Source: Sisyra terminalis
Taxonomy: Eukaryota > Arthropoda > Insecta > Neuroptera > Sisyridae
Direction of reading: 5' to 3'
DNA: 64,000 nucleotides
NCBI GenBank assembly: GCA_958496175.1
Contig: OY292276.1
Coordinates: forward strand, 10,930,001-10,994,000
Each line of letters starts with the position of its first letter. Within the stretch, counting starts at the first letter, position 1. The notes beneath the pieces were generated by a model. The model saw nothing but the letters and a program-made list of their open reading frames with translations. It did no database searches and was not told the DNA's origin. Position numbers and translations under genes: made by a program. This document shows, piece after piece, positions 51,575 through 63,313 of the stretch.

Positions 51575-52321
51575 CAGTGACGATAATTTTAATTTCTTAT
51601 TTTAATAAAAATTGAACACTAGTTTTTTTTTCTTTTGTGATCAATTATTTTGATCTTGAAAGTAATAATCTTAAGAGTAAATATAGAAAAACAAAAAAAC
51701 TAATGAAAAAATATTTTCATAAAAAAAAAATGTTTCCTTTGACTTACAATTATGAAAATAATATATGTATTGCTCCTATATGTGGCCTATTTTTTATTGA
51801 AGTTTTGTGAGAAAAAAGTTGGTGAAACACTTCGAAAAAAAATAAAACCGAGGTATACTATTAGGCGTAAATCACATTTCATTTTTTTTCAAGGTGTTGC
51901 ACCAACTATTTTTTCACGCAACTTTTATGAGTTATAGTGCTCATGTAGAAGCGTAAAATATATTTTTTTCGTGACTGTCATTTTCAAAGAACATATAAAA
52001 AAAATATTTTCTTTCTTTTTTAGATTTTTTTTGTACAATTTTTTTTCTAAAAATTTCAAAAAAATATATGATATACTCTGTAAGAAAATCTAAAGTCTCG
52101 TGTTAGTTTCACTTCTATAGCTTAATTAGTTTTTGAGATATATAACTTTGAAAAATAGCCATGCAGGAGGACATTTTTGCCCATAACTCAAGACCAAAGA
52201 GGAATTTGGTCGCGAAAAGTATATAAAATGTGTTTGCATATCAAGCCGATATTTTAACATAAGTTTCGACATAGGTTCCTATTTGGGGGCCAACTCGCCA
52301 TTTGGATCCTGCTAGACCCTT
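50713..52321. mobile_element. 1.6 kb non-coding element with 45-60 bp inverted ends and TA duplication
   Basis: The left end AAGGGTCTAGCAGGATCCAC continues through GCGAGTTGGCCCCCAAATAG and is matched, inverted, by the right end ending CTGCTAGACCCTT. TA flanks both sides (50711-50712 and 52322-52323), suggesting a Tc1/mariner-type or similar element. No transposase is visible inside; the interior is extremely AT-rich and holds a long (AT)n tract. An open frame near 51752 is low complexity. Confidence 0.75.
51504..51572. repeat. (AT)n microsatellite
   Basis: About 33 uninterrupted TA/AT dinucleotides inside the 1.6 kb inverted-repeat element. Confidence 0.95.
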
Positions 52322-52323
52322 TA

Positions 52324-53741
52324 ATGGTTGATAATTAATCTAAGTTTTACTATTCTCCACTTACTCCCCAAACCCAATTTGAATTAATTCCTTATTGCTA
52401 AAACTTGAGAATTGACCCTGAAAGAGTCATCAAACATTAAACTATTAAATTTTGATAACTCCAACTTCAACTCCAGATCTGGCTCTTCTATAATTTCATG
52501 GTTCTTCAATTCTTATCCTAGGAAGTGCAGTTCACCGTTAAAAAGATTTGAAGTTTAACTAATTAATTTTTCCTGATTATTTGTGAGAAAATTCGTTTCG
52601 TTTATTATTTTAAACGATGTTTAACATCTCCTGTAAAATTTAGGATATCTACAAATAAATTTATGCTATAAAAGCATTGCTTGTTATGTTTTCGACAAAT
52701 TTTAGCTGCTTTAATAAAAATTCTGTTACCTATACGAATATCGCTGTAAAGGAAAATTAACCATGAAGTCCAAAATGAGATAAAATGATTTACATTTTGT
52801 TGGATTCTAATGATGTATCGTTTCCTTATAACACGAACATATATAATTGCGTTATAAGAAGGTTGCATTATTTATTTGTATAGTTTTATTCAAAAATATT
52901 TGCTAACTAAACTTGAATGAATTAAATATACAAAAAAATTCTTCTTAATACCTCACGTTTATTGTTTCGTCTTCAAGGTTTGTTTTGGGATTCATTATAC
53001 ATTTAAAGTTGCCAACTATCACCTTTTACTCTTATTTGCATTCATTAAGACGTACTAATAGCTTGAAAGGAAAATTGAAATAAATTAGTAGAGTTCATGG
53101 TTTCCGGATTTTGCAGAGCTTTTTTACTGTGTGCAAATATCTTTTCGTTGCAATAAAAAGATAAAATGAAAACATAAATCGATAAAGATATTAAAATTCA
53201 TTTTAATTGCATTAAATAAATGTTTAAAAATAATGAATTTCCTATTTTTGGTTGGGGACTTGAACAATATTAATCTATTTTATGTTTATTTCTTATTAAG
53301 TAAAAGAAAAAATGAGAAGAATTTATCATAAATCATTAGTAGAAATGTTATTATGTCTGTTAAATAACATCATTGGATATCACGTTTTTCATTATTAATT
53401 GCATTTTAATAAATCCATTGAAATTAATGTTATCTTTTTTAAATAAAAAATAATGTAACCCTGAATGGGGTTATCATAAACACTATAACGGTTTTTAATC
53501 ATTGAAAATGATTGCAAGTGAATGAAAAAAAAATATTATATTTTTCATTTGATTCAATGCAAAACGAAAATGTCTCCAAATCCTTGAAAATGCGAATAGT
53601 TTCCACATAATTAGAAACGATATTGCCTTGACTAATACTTAATAAATTATATGTAAGTCATTGACTTGAATCGAAACGATCGGAAATTCTTGTAATTTAT
53701 TAGTAATAATTACAAGTGTAAGACATTTGTATTTTATATAC
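52324..53741. other. Desert, no supported feature
   Basis: AT-rich sequence. A minus-strand frame near 52605-52868 is open, but its composition (Ile, Tyr, Arg, Lys from AT-rich codons) and the lack of splice context do not support it. Confidence 0.45.
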
Positions 53742-55664
53742 CGAAGAAATGTGGGAATTTAAGCGCAGCATTGGCGATGGATATGGACGTATGCAAAGTG
53801 TGCAGAGGGAACGAATCTGTGCCACCGAATAAATTATGTGCATAATATTTGAAGATTCCAAACACGTGTCGACACGTGGGGCTCCCCGTAGTGGATTTAC
53901 TAATGTTGTGATGAAAGAGAAATTACGCAATAAAAAGCAAACAAAAACATATGTATTTCTTTGGATGGTCATCTAAAATTATATGAACAATACACATTTG
54001 GGTACTATACGGAGTAGATCAAGAATAAATTGAATGACACTCCACAATGTATATAGAGAATATTCTAAAGTAGTTAGACATTAGGGTGTCCGTTATTTCC
54101 CAAATTGATATTTTAACAGCGATCACCTCCTGCATTTTTAGTTAAAAATATAAAAAAAATTATCCAATACAATTAAGCTCTTAATTTCTTGATTAAACCG
54201 TGCCGGAATCATGTTACTTTTACCATTTAAATAACATGGGATTATTTGACTTTTTACTTTTAATTTTTTTCTCAGAAACAAATGAATGATAGGATTTATA
54301 ATTACATTATTCTAACGTAAAATTTAACGCTTTACAAAAAAGGTCTCTTATGAATTTTCGATTAAATCACGCCAATAAAAGTTATTCAACATTTAACTTG
54401 CGCCTAATATATATCTTGCAATATTTTCAACTTTTTGCTCATTTTTACTTTTTTTAACTATAAAATCATTGGAAGAGAAGATAAAAATTATTATCAGTAG
54501 AGTGCCAGTGATTATTTGTGTTAATTTTATGGCTTGAATTGAAAATTAAATAAAAAAATCATATTTTGACAATTAAAACAGGTGGCATAAGATCCGAATT
54601 TGCTATAGTCGTGAAATTCAATTTATCCAGGATAAATTTTCAAACTTTAATGAATATTTTGTACCTACGAAGTGAATTTCATTCTAATTAATGAGACTAT
54701 CGACAAAAGTTCAATTAAAATTCGAATTTTTACCATTTCTTTTGACGCCATGTATGAGAAATTTCTTAGAACTTGCAGTCAACAAATTAAATGTGGAATA
54801 AATTACAAAATACAAATTAAACAAATAACTCAAGTTAAATGTTGAATAACTTTTAATGGAGTGATTTAATCGAAAATTCATACGAGACCTTTTTTGTAGA
54901 GCGTTAAATTTTACGTCAGAATAATTTAATTTTAAATCTTTTTATCCATTTGTTGCTGAGAAAAAAATTAAAAGTAAAAAGTCAAATAATCCCATGTTAT
55001 TTAAATGATAAAAGTAACATGATTCCGGCACGATTTAATCAAGAAATTAAGAGCTTAATTGTATTGGATAATTTTTTTTAAACCTTAAACTAAAAATTCA
55101 GGGGGCGATCGCTGTAAAAAAATCAATTTAGGAAATAACGGACACCCTATTAGACATAGATTGCCAATAATTTAGGATTTAAATTTTTTTAAAATTCCGG
55201 ATTTAGAGTTTTCTTCAATCTTCTAAAGTTATTAGTATTGAAGCTGTAACCTTCCAAAAGACTGCAAATCAATTGTAATTTTACGATAATGTTTCCTGAA
55301 ATGTTTTACTATTACAGATTTTGAAGTATGAAAAGTTTTGACAGGAAAACTTTGGAAACTTTTGCAAAGAAAAAAGAATGAAAATACTTACGAGTTTCCT
55401 GTAATTCGTTGAATAAATCGAATGTTGTTGGCTTTAGTGGTAACAATATCAGTTTGGTCCTGTGACGATCGTCCAAACGACATAATTGGGGTGGAAACCG
55501 ATTTATGAAGAACAGAAGTTTTCCCCAAAGATTTTCCATTGAACATATTATCCTCATCGTCCTCATCATCATTGGACCCGATTTTATAATATTCTATCCT
55601 AACAGTTTCATCATAAGTCTCGTACATCTCATCCACATGAATTGTTTGCATCGAATTAAATTTA
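53742..55664 (-). CDS. Two candidate exons of an unidentified long-intron gene
   Basis: Exon 55392-55664 is bounded by TTTTTTGCAG and a GTAAGT donor on the minus strand and encodes 90 residues, including EMYETYDETVRIEYYKIGSN, an Asp/Glu run and SSQDQTDIVTTKANNIRFIQ. It ends two bases into a codon. Exon 53742-53899, after an ACATTAG acceptor and before a GTATAT donor, starts with the one base needed and gives 52 more residues, including CRHVFGIFKYYAHNLFGGTD and PLHTLHTSISIANAALKFPH. Its base composition is clearly richer in G and C than its surroundings. A hAT-type element sits in the intron between them. I do not recognise the protein. Further exons must lie outside the window or be too short to see. 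The first exon is well supported; the second depends on composition and phase, and one plus-strand frame there is also briefly open. Confidence 0.45.
54082..55149. mobile_element. hAT-type foldback element, copy 1
   Basis: 1068 bp beginning TAGGGTGTCCGTTATTTCCC and ending GGACACCCTA, flanked on both sides by the same 8 bp, TTAGACAT (54074-54081 and 55150-55157). The inverted repeats are hundreds of bases long, so most of the element folds back on itself. No transposase is encoded. An 8-bp duplication is the hallmark of the hAT superfamily. Confidence 0.88.
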
Positions 55665-55703
55665 CTGCAAAAAATAAAAATAAATGGTAAAATTTTTAAC
55701 AAT

Positions 55704-57074
55704 TAAATAGTTTCATTGCTAAACAAAGAAAATCAACAATAAATTGTACAAAAAAACAGTGAATACTGTGAATAAAGCTTACGTGAAGCTCTTCAAAAAG
55801 TTTACGTAATTTCTAAAGCTTTAAAGCTTTGTGCTGATTATAAAAGCGACAATAAGAGAAACTGTATTTATTTAAATTTAATTGTTTCTGGTTTTTTTTT
55901 TCAATAAAGCCAATTGAATTCCAATATATTTACTTTAAATCAATTCCAATATATAGATACCATTGATCTCTACGTTAATTGATATCACACATGATAATTT
56001 CTTTTAATAGATTTCAATTGGATGATAACTGAAATTCAGTCTACACAGCAAAAAACGTTTGTTTTTATTAAATCATTTGAAATCTTATAACTGCCAAACC
56101 ATTATCTAAATTCTAAACAATCACTTTTGTATGTATTCTTCCGACGAAACTTAATAAGTGGTCGCGAAAATAATTTTAAAGACTACGTACTGAAAAAATA
56201 ATCTATTTTTTTATGGACTTTGTCTTGAAAACTTGAGAATCAAATTTTGATTAGAAATTATCATAAAAATAGAGATAAATGGAAAAATTCGCACACTTAT
56301 TGTTGAAGAGTCTCGGATTTAAAAACTGATATTAACGTAGATATATGATTTGTTGAAATTAAATATAGAATTTGTCGATAAGAATCAAACAAAGAAATTG
56401 ATAAAAGCAAATAAAATTCAAGTAGTGAAGAAAGGGGCTTGGTAACAATTGCGATATTTAGTAAATTCCTTGCTATAATTGAATTAAAATGATTTGCCAT
56501 CGTCTTGGGGTTACAATTTGAAATAAAAGTACCTCTTTGATCTGGAACTATCCAGCTAGAATGTTATTACCGAAAAGATAAGAAGAATCTCGAAAAACAG
56601 CTGGGAGAATTTGTTTACCAATTTATATATTTTAAGTGTTATTTATCAATTTCTTTCCTGAACTTAAAGAATAAAAAGCCTATTGAAGATATGAAATAAT
56701 ACATAATAAAAAAAATATATATTTTTGATTTATTTTACAGATCCAATTTGAATTGGACGGTTTAATACGGTTTAAAGGAACCTTTTTTTATTGTTCTTGG
56801 TTAGGAGTACCAGAGGTGATATCACCTTCTAGTGCAGAATTTCTTAACTTGGGGTGCCCGCACCCCTGGTGATGTGGGCAAGTATTCTTGGGGTGCAGGA
56901 GAAGCCCTTAATAATACAAATTATAAAATTTTTGAAAATAAATTTCACAAAAAATAGTTTTTCTAAACTAAAAACACCAAACACATTTTTCAATGGGGTG
57001 CCTATTTTCAGGTTCAAAGGGGTGTGGTCCACTTAAAAAGTTAAGAAACACTGTTCTAAAGAGTTCTCAATTTT
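55704..57074. other. Desert, no supported feature
   Basis: Presumed intron sequence of the unidentified minus-strand gene. A block at about 56850-57050 (GGGGTGCCCGCACCCC, later GGGGTGCCTATTTTC and GGGGTGTGGTCCAC) is richer in G/C than its surroundings, resembling a decayed transposon end. Nothing coding is recognised. Confidence 0.4.
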
Positions 57075-58295
57075 TTTTAAAGCCTACCGATTCCCAAAAC
57101 CGGTAGGTGTTGGGTTCGATCTTCGTTTCGAACAAATTTTCGATATTTTTCGAATACGGATTTTTATTAACCCTAGAGTCGCTAAAGATCGTAGTATTTA
57201 TTAGGGTGTCCGTTATTTCCCAAATTAATATTTTACAGCGATCGCCCCCTGAATTTTTAGTTTAAGATACAAAAAGAAATTATCCAATACAATTAAGCTC
57301 TTAATTTCTTGATTAAACCGTGCCGGAATCAAGTTACTTTTACTATTTAAATAGCATGGGATTATTTGACTTTTTACTTTTAATTTTTTTTTCTCACAAA
57401 CAAATGGATGAAAAGATTTATGATTAAATTATTCCGACGTAAAATTTAACGCTCTACAAAAAAGGTCTCTTATGAATTTTCGATTAAATCACTCCATTAA
57501 AAGTTATTCAACATTTAACTTGTGCTTAATATAAATCTTGCAATATTTTCAACTTGTTGCTCATTTTTACTTTTTTTAACTATAAAATCATTGGAAGAGA
57601 AGATAAAAATATTATCATTGACCGCCAGTGATTTTTTGTGTAAATTTTATGGCTTGAACTGAAAATTGGAAAAAAAATAATTTTTTGAGAACTTATAATA
57701 AATATAAAATATTTAAATATTTAAAAAATAGCGAAATCGGATCTTATGTCACCTGTTTTAATTGTCAAAATATGATTTTTTTATTTAATTTTCAATTCAA
57801 GCCATAAAATTAACACAAATAATCACTGGCAATCTACTGATAATAATTTTTATCTTCTCTTCCAATGATTTTATAGTTAAAAAAAGTAAAAATGAGCAAA
57901 AAGTTGAAAATATTGCAAGATATATATTAGGCACAAGTGAAATGTCCAATAACTTTTAATGGCTTGATTTAATCAAAAATTCATAAGACACCTTTTTTGT
58001 AGAGCGTTAAATTTTACGTCAGAATAATTTAATTTTAAATCTTTTCATTCATTTGTTTCTGAGAAAAAAAATTAAAAGTAAAAAGTCAAATAATCCCATA
58101 CTATTTAAATGGTAAAAGTAACATGATTCCGGCACGGTTTAATCAAGAAATTAAGAGCTTAAATGGTATTGGATAATTTTTTTTATATCTTAAACAAAAA
58201 ATTCAGGGGGCAATCGCTGTAAAAAAATCAATTTGGGAAATAACGGACACCCTAGTATTTATATAGCGATGGTTAATAAAAATTTAAAAAAAATT
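57075..58295 (+). repeat. tRNA-derived SINE, copy 3, split by a hAT-type element
   Basis: The SINE body runs from the promoter remnant (GGTAGGTGTTGGGTTCGATC) through TTTCGAACAAATTTTCG and CCCTAGAGTCGCTAAAGATC to 57201. It is interrupted by a hAT-type element and resumes at 58255 with GTATTTATATAGCGATGGTT up to an A-rich tail. The A box region is degraded. Confidence 0.75.
57202..58254. mobile_element. hAT-type foldback element, copy 2, inside a SINE
   Basis: 1053 bp with the same TAGGGTGTCCG ends. The 8-bp duplication GTATTTAT is perfect (57194-57201 and 58255-58262) and is part of the SINE sequence, so the insertion point is certain. Copy 2 is nearly a complete palindrome with a short AT-rich centre near 57700. 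Confidence 0.9.
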
Positions 58296-61200
58296 TTTTA
58301 AGGGGCAAGTCATTTTATAAACATATAAGGAAGAGGCATTTAGGGAGAATAGATTTGGTGTTGTCTTTGCTTTAGTGGAAATTTCTACAATGAAAAAGTC
58401 TTAAACGGTTGGAAATTTATAGATTTCCCAAGGAGCAAATTGTTTACTACAATATAAAAAAAATTCTTTTTAATTATCAATTCTAACAATTGATATTAAA
58501 AAAGGAAGTTTTCGGAAGAAAGTTTATGGAAATTTTTAAAAAACTTTTTCTGTAGATTCGATGAAGAAGATGAGACAACTGCTTTTTACTTAATTTATTT
58601 TTCTGGAATCAAAAATTAAGAAGAAAATAATTTTATCAAAGATATGAATTCATATTTTTGAGATATTTTTGGCTGCGATATTTCAATTGAGGGTGCAACT
58701 AAGTCCCCATTGTTTATCATTAGAAAGCTCTTGATTATAAAGCTCTCTAACTTGGTTATATTGTTATATATAAATTACATTAAATAAATTTCATGATTTC
58801 CATTTGAAGCAATCCTTTTATTTTTGAGCAATTAATTTTCATATTTGAAGTTACAAAAGGAAAATTGGAAGAGTTCAGAGAAAAAGGAAGAAAACAAATT
58901 GAATTTTTGAACATGCTTAAAAAGGGAATGGATCTAACGAACCTCACCAAGGAAAGGCGATGTTGGAGGAATTTTACCACGTGGAAACTAAAGTTTCTCT
59001 TAAGCTAAACAAAAAAATATATTTCACAGAATTGACAATGAAACAAATCCATAAAACGACATCAAAATTCTTTTTTCGATATTAGATTAATGTTCTATTT
59101 ATGGCCCATTAATTATGGGAGTAATTCTGCAAACTTATCTACTATGGTGCCCTCGCATGGCATTAAAAACAAAATTGTTTTTCACGAGCTTTGAACTATA
59201 AAAATTTTGCACTAATTAAGCCAACATAAAAGTTATGTTTACAATTTAAATTTTTCCAGATCAAATTCACGCGAAAAAAGCTCCCCGAGTTGCCCTTTCA
59301 AATCTCAAAATCTTTCGTAAAACTTGCTAAAAATATACTAATTAAACTAAGCACTCAACACCAAATTTAATTAGATCTTATATTTAATGACTTAAATTAT
59401 CTTTTACGAGCATTTTAAAGAATTATTATCTGTGATAATAACTTAATGCATGTTTAATTACCGACTAAACTTCACGTGGCTAGGATTGATATATTATGTA
59501 TGTTGTGATACGTGAATTTGCAGAAAAAAGGCATTTTTACAAAGAAATTATGGTTATTTAAATTTATACTATGCATACAATAATACGGCTGGTAAAGTAT
59601 GTCAAATTATATTCGTTGCAGTTGCGAAATTCATCAAATTTGAAACGTGTTAAAACTATTTAACAGTTTTAATTAAAAGTAATGGAAATGATAAATATTT
59701 CGTGCGATTTTTTGTTGGTTGTACAAAGAAAAAAATTTGATTATTGTCTTGACAATTGTGTAGGGTTGATTTTGATTGATTTATTTGAGTTTGATTTGGA
59801 TTTAGGATATAAATAGCGACGATAATTGTATAACAATGAACTTGGCATGATTTGCGGTTTTGTCTTCCGTATTTTTCCTCTTCTGCAAAGGCATTATTAC
59901 CACTTGAACAATATTATGCATACCCAACTATTTTTTATTTTTTTTTTTTGAAATGGAAACTCGCATATTTGAAATTCAATTCTTTGTCATATGTACTCGT
60001 TATAGTGCACCAACTATATGTACGACAAGTTGTGATATTGACATTGTAATATGACCTAATTACATTGCCGTGCTAATTAAATTAGTAGTGAAAATTTTCT
60101 GAGGCTTCATAACTCGGAATTGACGTAAAACAATGCCAATTTCTTTCCCATATTGATTTTTAGCGCCTTCATGGTAACCTTGTCGTAGAAAAAGGCCAGA
60201 TTTTTGTCGTTCCGAATGAGTTGTAAAAATAATTCTTCTAAAAGAGATACAATTATGAGGTCTGGTCGTTCTGGCCACTAGCCCATGCGGAGCCCCAATT
60301 TCATGGAGCCTTTTTCAGTATTTAGCGTGTGAATCTCTCGTGCTCGTAATCAAGGTCTATTTTCACATTTACTACCAAAAAATTGGGTTAAATCATATAG
60401 AAATGAGGGGCCAAAGTCAAATGAATTATTTCGAGAGGTAATTGTAGCTAATTGTTGTTAAGGATTTGGTAATTATTGATGGATAAGTATTGTTGGACTT
60501 ATGTAAGACCCGGAGTTATTGTGCTGCTCAAAAGTTGAACTTTGAAATGATGAAGCTTTTATTTTGGCCTATTTTATTTTGAAATAATTTTCAAGGCGGT
60601 TAGATTCTGTTGAAAACACAGAAACTATTCTAAATTTGAAATTTGTTCCAATTTTGAAGGAAGCCTCGTTTTCTTCACCAATAAACCTTGTTAATGTTAA
60701 TATGTATTTTACGTATATTTTGTAATGGTTTTCCATAGTAAAATTTATCCGGATTTATCCGGAATTCTCAATTTTATTAGTACTTTTCTAAAAAAAAAAA
60801 AAATGAAATTTATGGCGGTGATCTCTTAAATGAAGACATTTTATTTATAACGGAAACCGAATATTTACAAAAGGTCTCAAAAAATTTAAAGGGGAAAAGC
60901 CAAAAATTGACTATTGATTCATTATGATTCAATAAATCATTATTGAATGTCTAAGTGTTTTGGTATTCCGGCTTATAATTGGAATCAACAAGTGGAACCT
61001 GGTGACCCCCAAAAATTTAAAGTTTTTGCAAACTTCATTTCGATTATTCGCCAATGTCTCCTTGTATTCAAATTTTGTAAAATTTCAATACATTTCCGTC
61101 ATTTTAATCGTAAAACTCAATGATATATTTTCATAGCGATAATACAAAATATTTACGTAATAATATTAGTTGATACCCGCGATTTCGACTAAATGACAAT

Positions 61201-62249
61201 GTCAACAATATATGCGCCGTTTATTTTGAAAGTGAGTTAAGTCGATTTCCAAGGACAATCCCTATAGTGTTATCAGTTTTAACCATAGGAACATAAGATA
61301 CTAAGGAGGAGGAAATAATTGGCGTTTTTGGTAATTTCTGAAAACTTAGCAGTTAAATAATTAACATCCTTTGTTCTAGTTACAAGAAGAAGAATCACCA
61401 TATGCTTGAAATGGACTTACGCCACTTTCAAAATAAACGAGTCACATGTAAAAGTGATAATTTTGCAATTAATTCCAAGATATTACCTAGGAATATTGAT
61501 TAAATTTATCCTGTAATTTTACATGATGCAAATGAAAAATAGGTACAAAAGATTGAGACTTATGTATTATTTTCACCAGTGAAATACATTTCTTCTTTGG
61601 TAAGTTCCTCCTAGCTTATTTAGCAGATAAAGGAATAATTTTGCAAATAAATATTTCTTTTCCAATCTCTTTAATTTCAATAGTCTTTCGTCTATAATTT
61701 AGGATTTGATTTAGTTTCGCAGCCTTTAAGAATTACCTACGATTTTTACCTCTACATAAAATATTGTGCATACACTAGAACTAGTCTTAAATTTTGTAGA
61801 ATATTCCACCTATTATAAAGATTTAAATGTAAGCTGAACGATATATATTGAAATAAAAAAAAGCTCTTAATTTATTGTAAGTTATTTTCCTATATTTCAT
61901 CGCTGATTTCAGGTGGATTTTGAAAAAAAATGATTAAAATAAAGTAGTTTACGTGAAATTATAAGTTTAGTACTCTATTATAATCGAATGATTCAATCGT
62001 GGCCTAAAGATTTTACTTGTAGAGGGGAAATTTTTTAATAATTTTATATACTTTCTAGAAAATTGGTTTTGCCTACGAAATAATAAGTTTAATTATGAAA
62101 GTTTCGTGGGGGGGGTTAAATTACAATCATTGTCTTCCCTGAACCCTATTCTTAGTTAACCAGAAGTGGTTGCCACTATGTACTTAAAGCAAATATTACA
62201 ATTATAGAATAAGTTCTATAAGAATGTACTTACAAAATATATACTACAT
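58296..62249. other. Desert with one GC-richer block near 60.1 kb
   Basis: AT-rich sequence without a recognised gene. At about 60070-60330 base composition rises and two overlapping minus-strand frames are open (one containing RQKSGLFLRQGYHEGAKNQY, the other LFLQLIRNDKNLAFFYDKVT), preceded by an acceptor-like CTCTTTTAG. It could be another exon of the unidentified gene or a conserved non-coding element; neither can be decided here. Confidence 0.35.
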
Positions 62250-63313
62250 AAGGGTGTACGTTATTTTCCAAATTGATTTTTTTACAGCGATTGCCCCCTG
62301 AATTTTTAGTTTAAAATATAAAAAAAAATATCCAATACAATTAAGCTCTTAATTTCTTGATTAAACCGTGCCGGAATCAAGTTACTTTTATCATTTAATT
62401 AACATGGGATTATTTGACTTTTTACTTTTAATTTTTTTTTCTCAGAAACAAATGGATGAAAAGATTGATAATTAAATTATTTTGACGTAAAATTTAACGC
62501 TCTACAAAAAAGGTCTCTTATGAATTTTCGTTTAAATCACTCCATTAAAAGTTATTCAACATTTAACTTGAGTTAATTTGTTTAATTTGTATTTTGTAAT
62601 TTATTCCACATTTAATTTGTTGACTACAAGTTCTAAGAAATTTTTCATAGATGGCGTCAAAGGAAATGGTAAAAATTCGAATTTTAATTGAACTTTTGTC
62701 GATAGTCGCATTAATTAGTATGAAATTCACTTCGTAGGTACAAAATATTGATTAAAGCACGAAAATTTATCCTGGATAAATTGAATTTCACGACTATAGC
62801 GAATTCGGATCTTATGTTACCTGTTTTAATTATCAAAAAATGATTTTTTTGTTTAATTTTCTGTTCAAGCCATAAAATTAACACAAATAATCACTGGCGC
62901 TCTAATGATAATAATTTTTATCTTCTCTTCCAATGATTTTATAGTTAAAAAAAGTAAAAATGAGCAAAAAGTTGAAAATTATATTAGGCACAAGTTAAAT
63001 GTTGAATAACTTTTAATGGAGTGATTTAATCGAAAATTCATTAGAGACCTTTTTTGTAGAGCGTTAAATTTTACGTCAGAATAATTTAATTGTAAATCTT
63101 TTCATTCATTTGTTTCTGAGAAAAAAAATTAAAAGTAAAAAGTCAAATAATCCCATGTTATTGAAATGGTAAAAGTAACTTGATCCCGGCACGGTTTAAT
63201 CAAGAAATTAAGAATTTAATTGTATTGGATAATTTTTTTTTTTATATCTTAAACTTAAAATTCAGGGGGCGATCGCTGGAAAAAAATCAATTTGGGAAGT
63301 AACGGACACCCTA
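62250..63313. mobile_element. hAT-type foldback element, copy 3
   Basis: Same family, about 1.06 kb, from AAGGGTGTACGTTATTTTCC to AACGGACACCCTA. The flanking 8-mers are only partly alike (TACTACAT and TTATACAT), so this copy looks older, and its left end has mutated (GTACG for GTCCG). Between the arms it shares with copy 1 the block containing GAAATTTTTCATAGATGGCG-like sequence. Confidence 0.8.

Noticed and set aside
51752..51937. Small plus-strand frame in the 1.6-kb element
   Set aside because: Low-complexity, AT-codon composition within a non-coding transposon; no motif.
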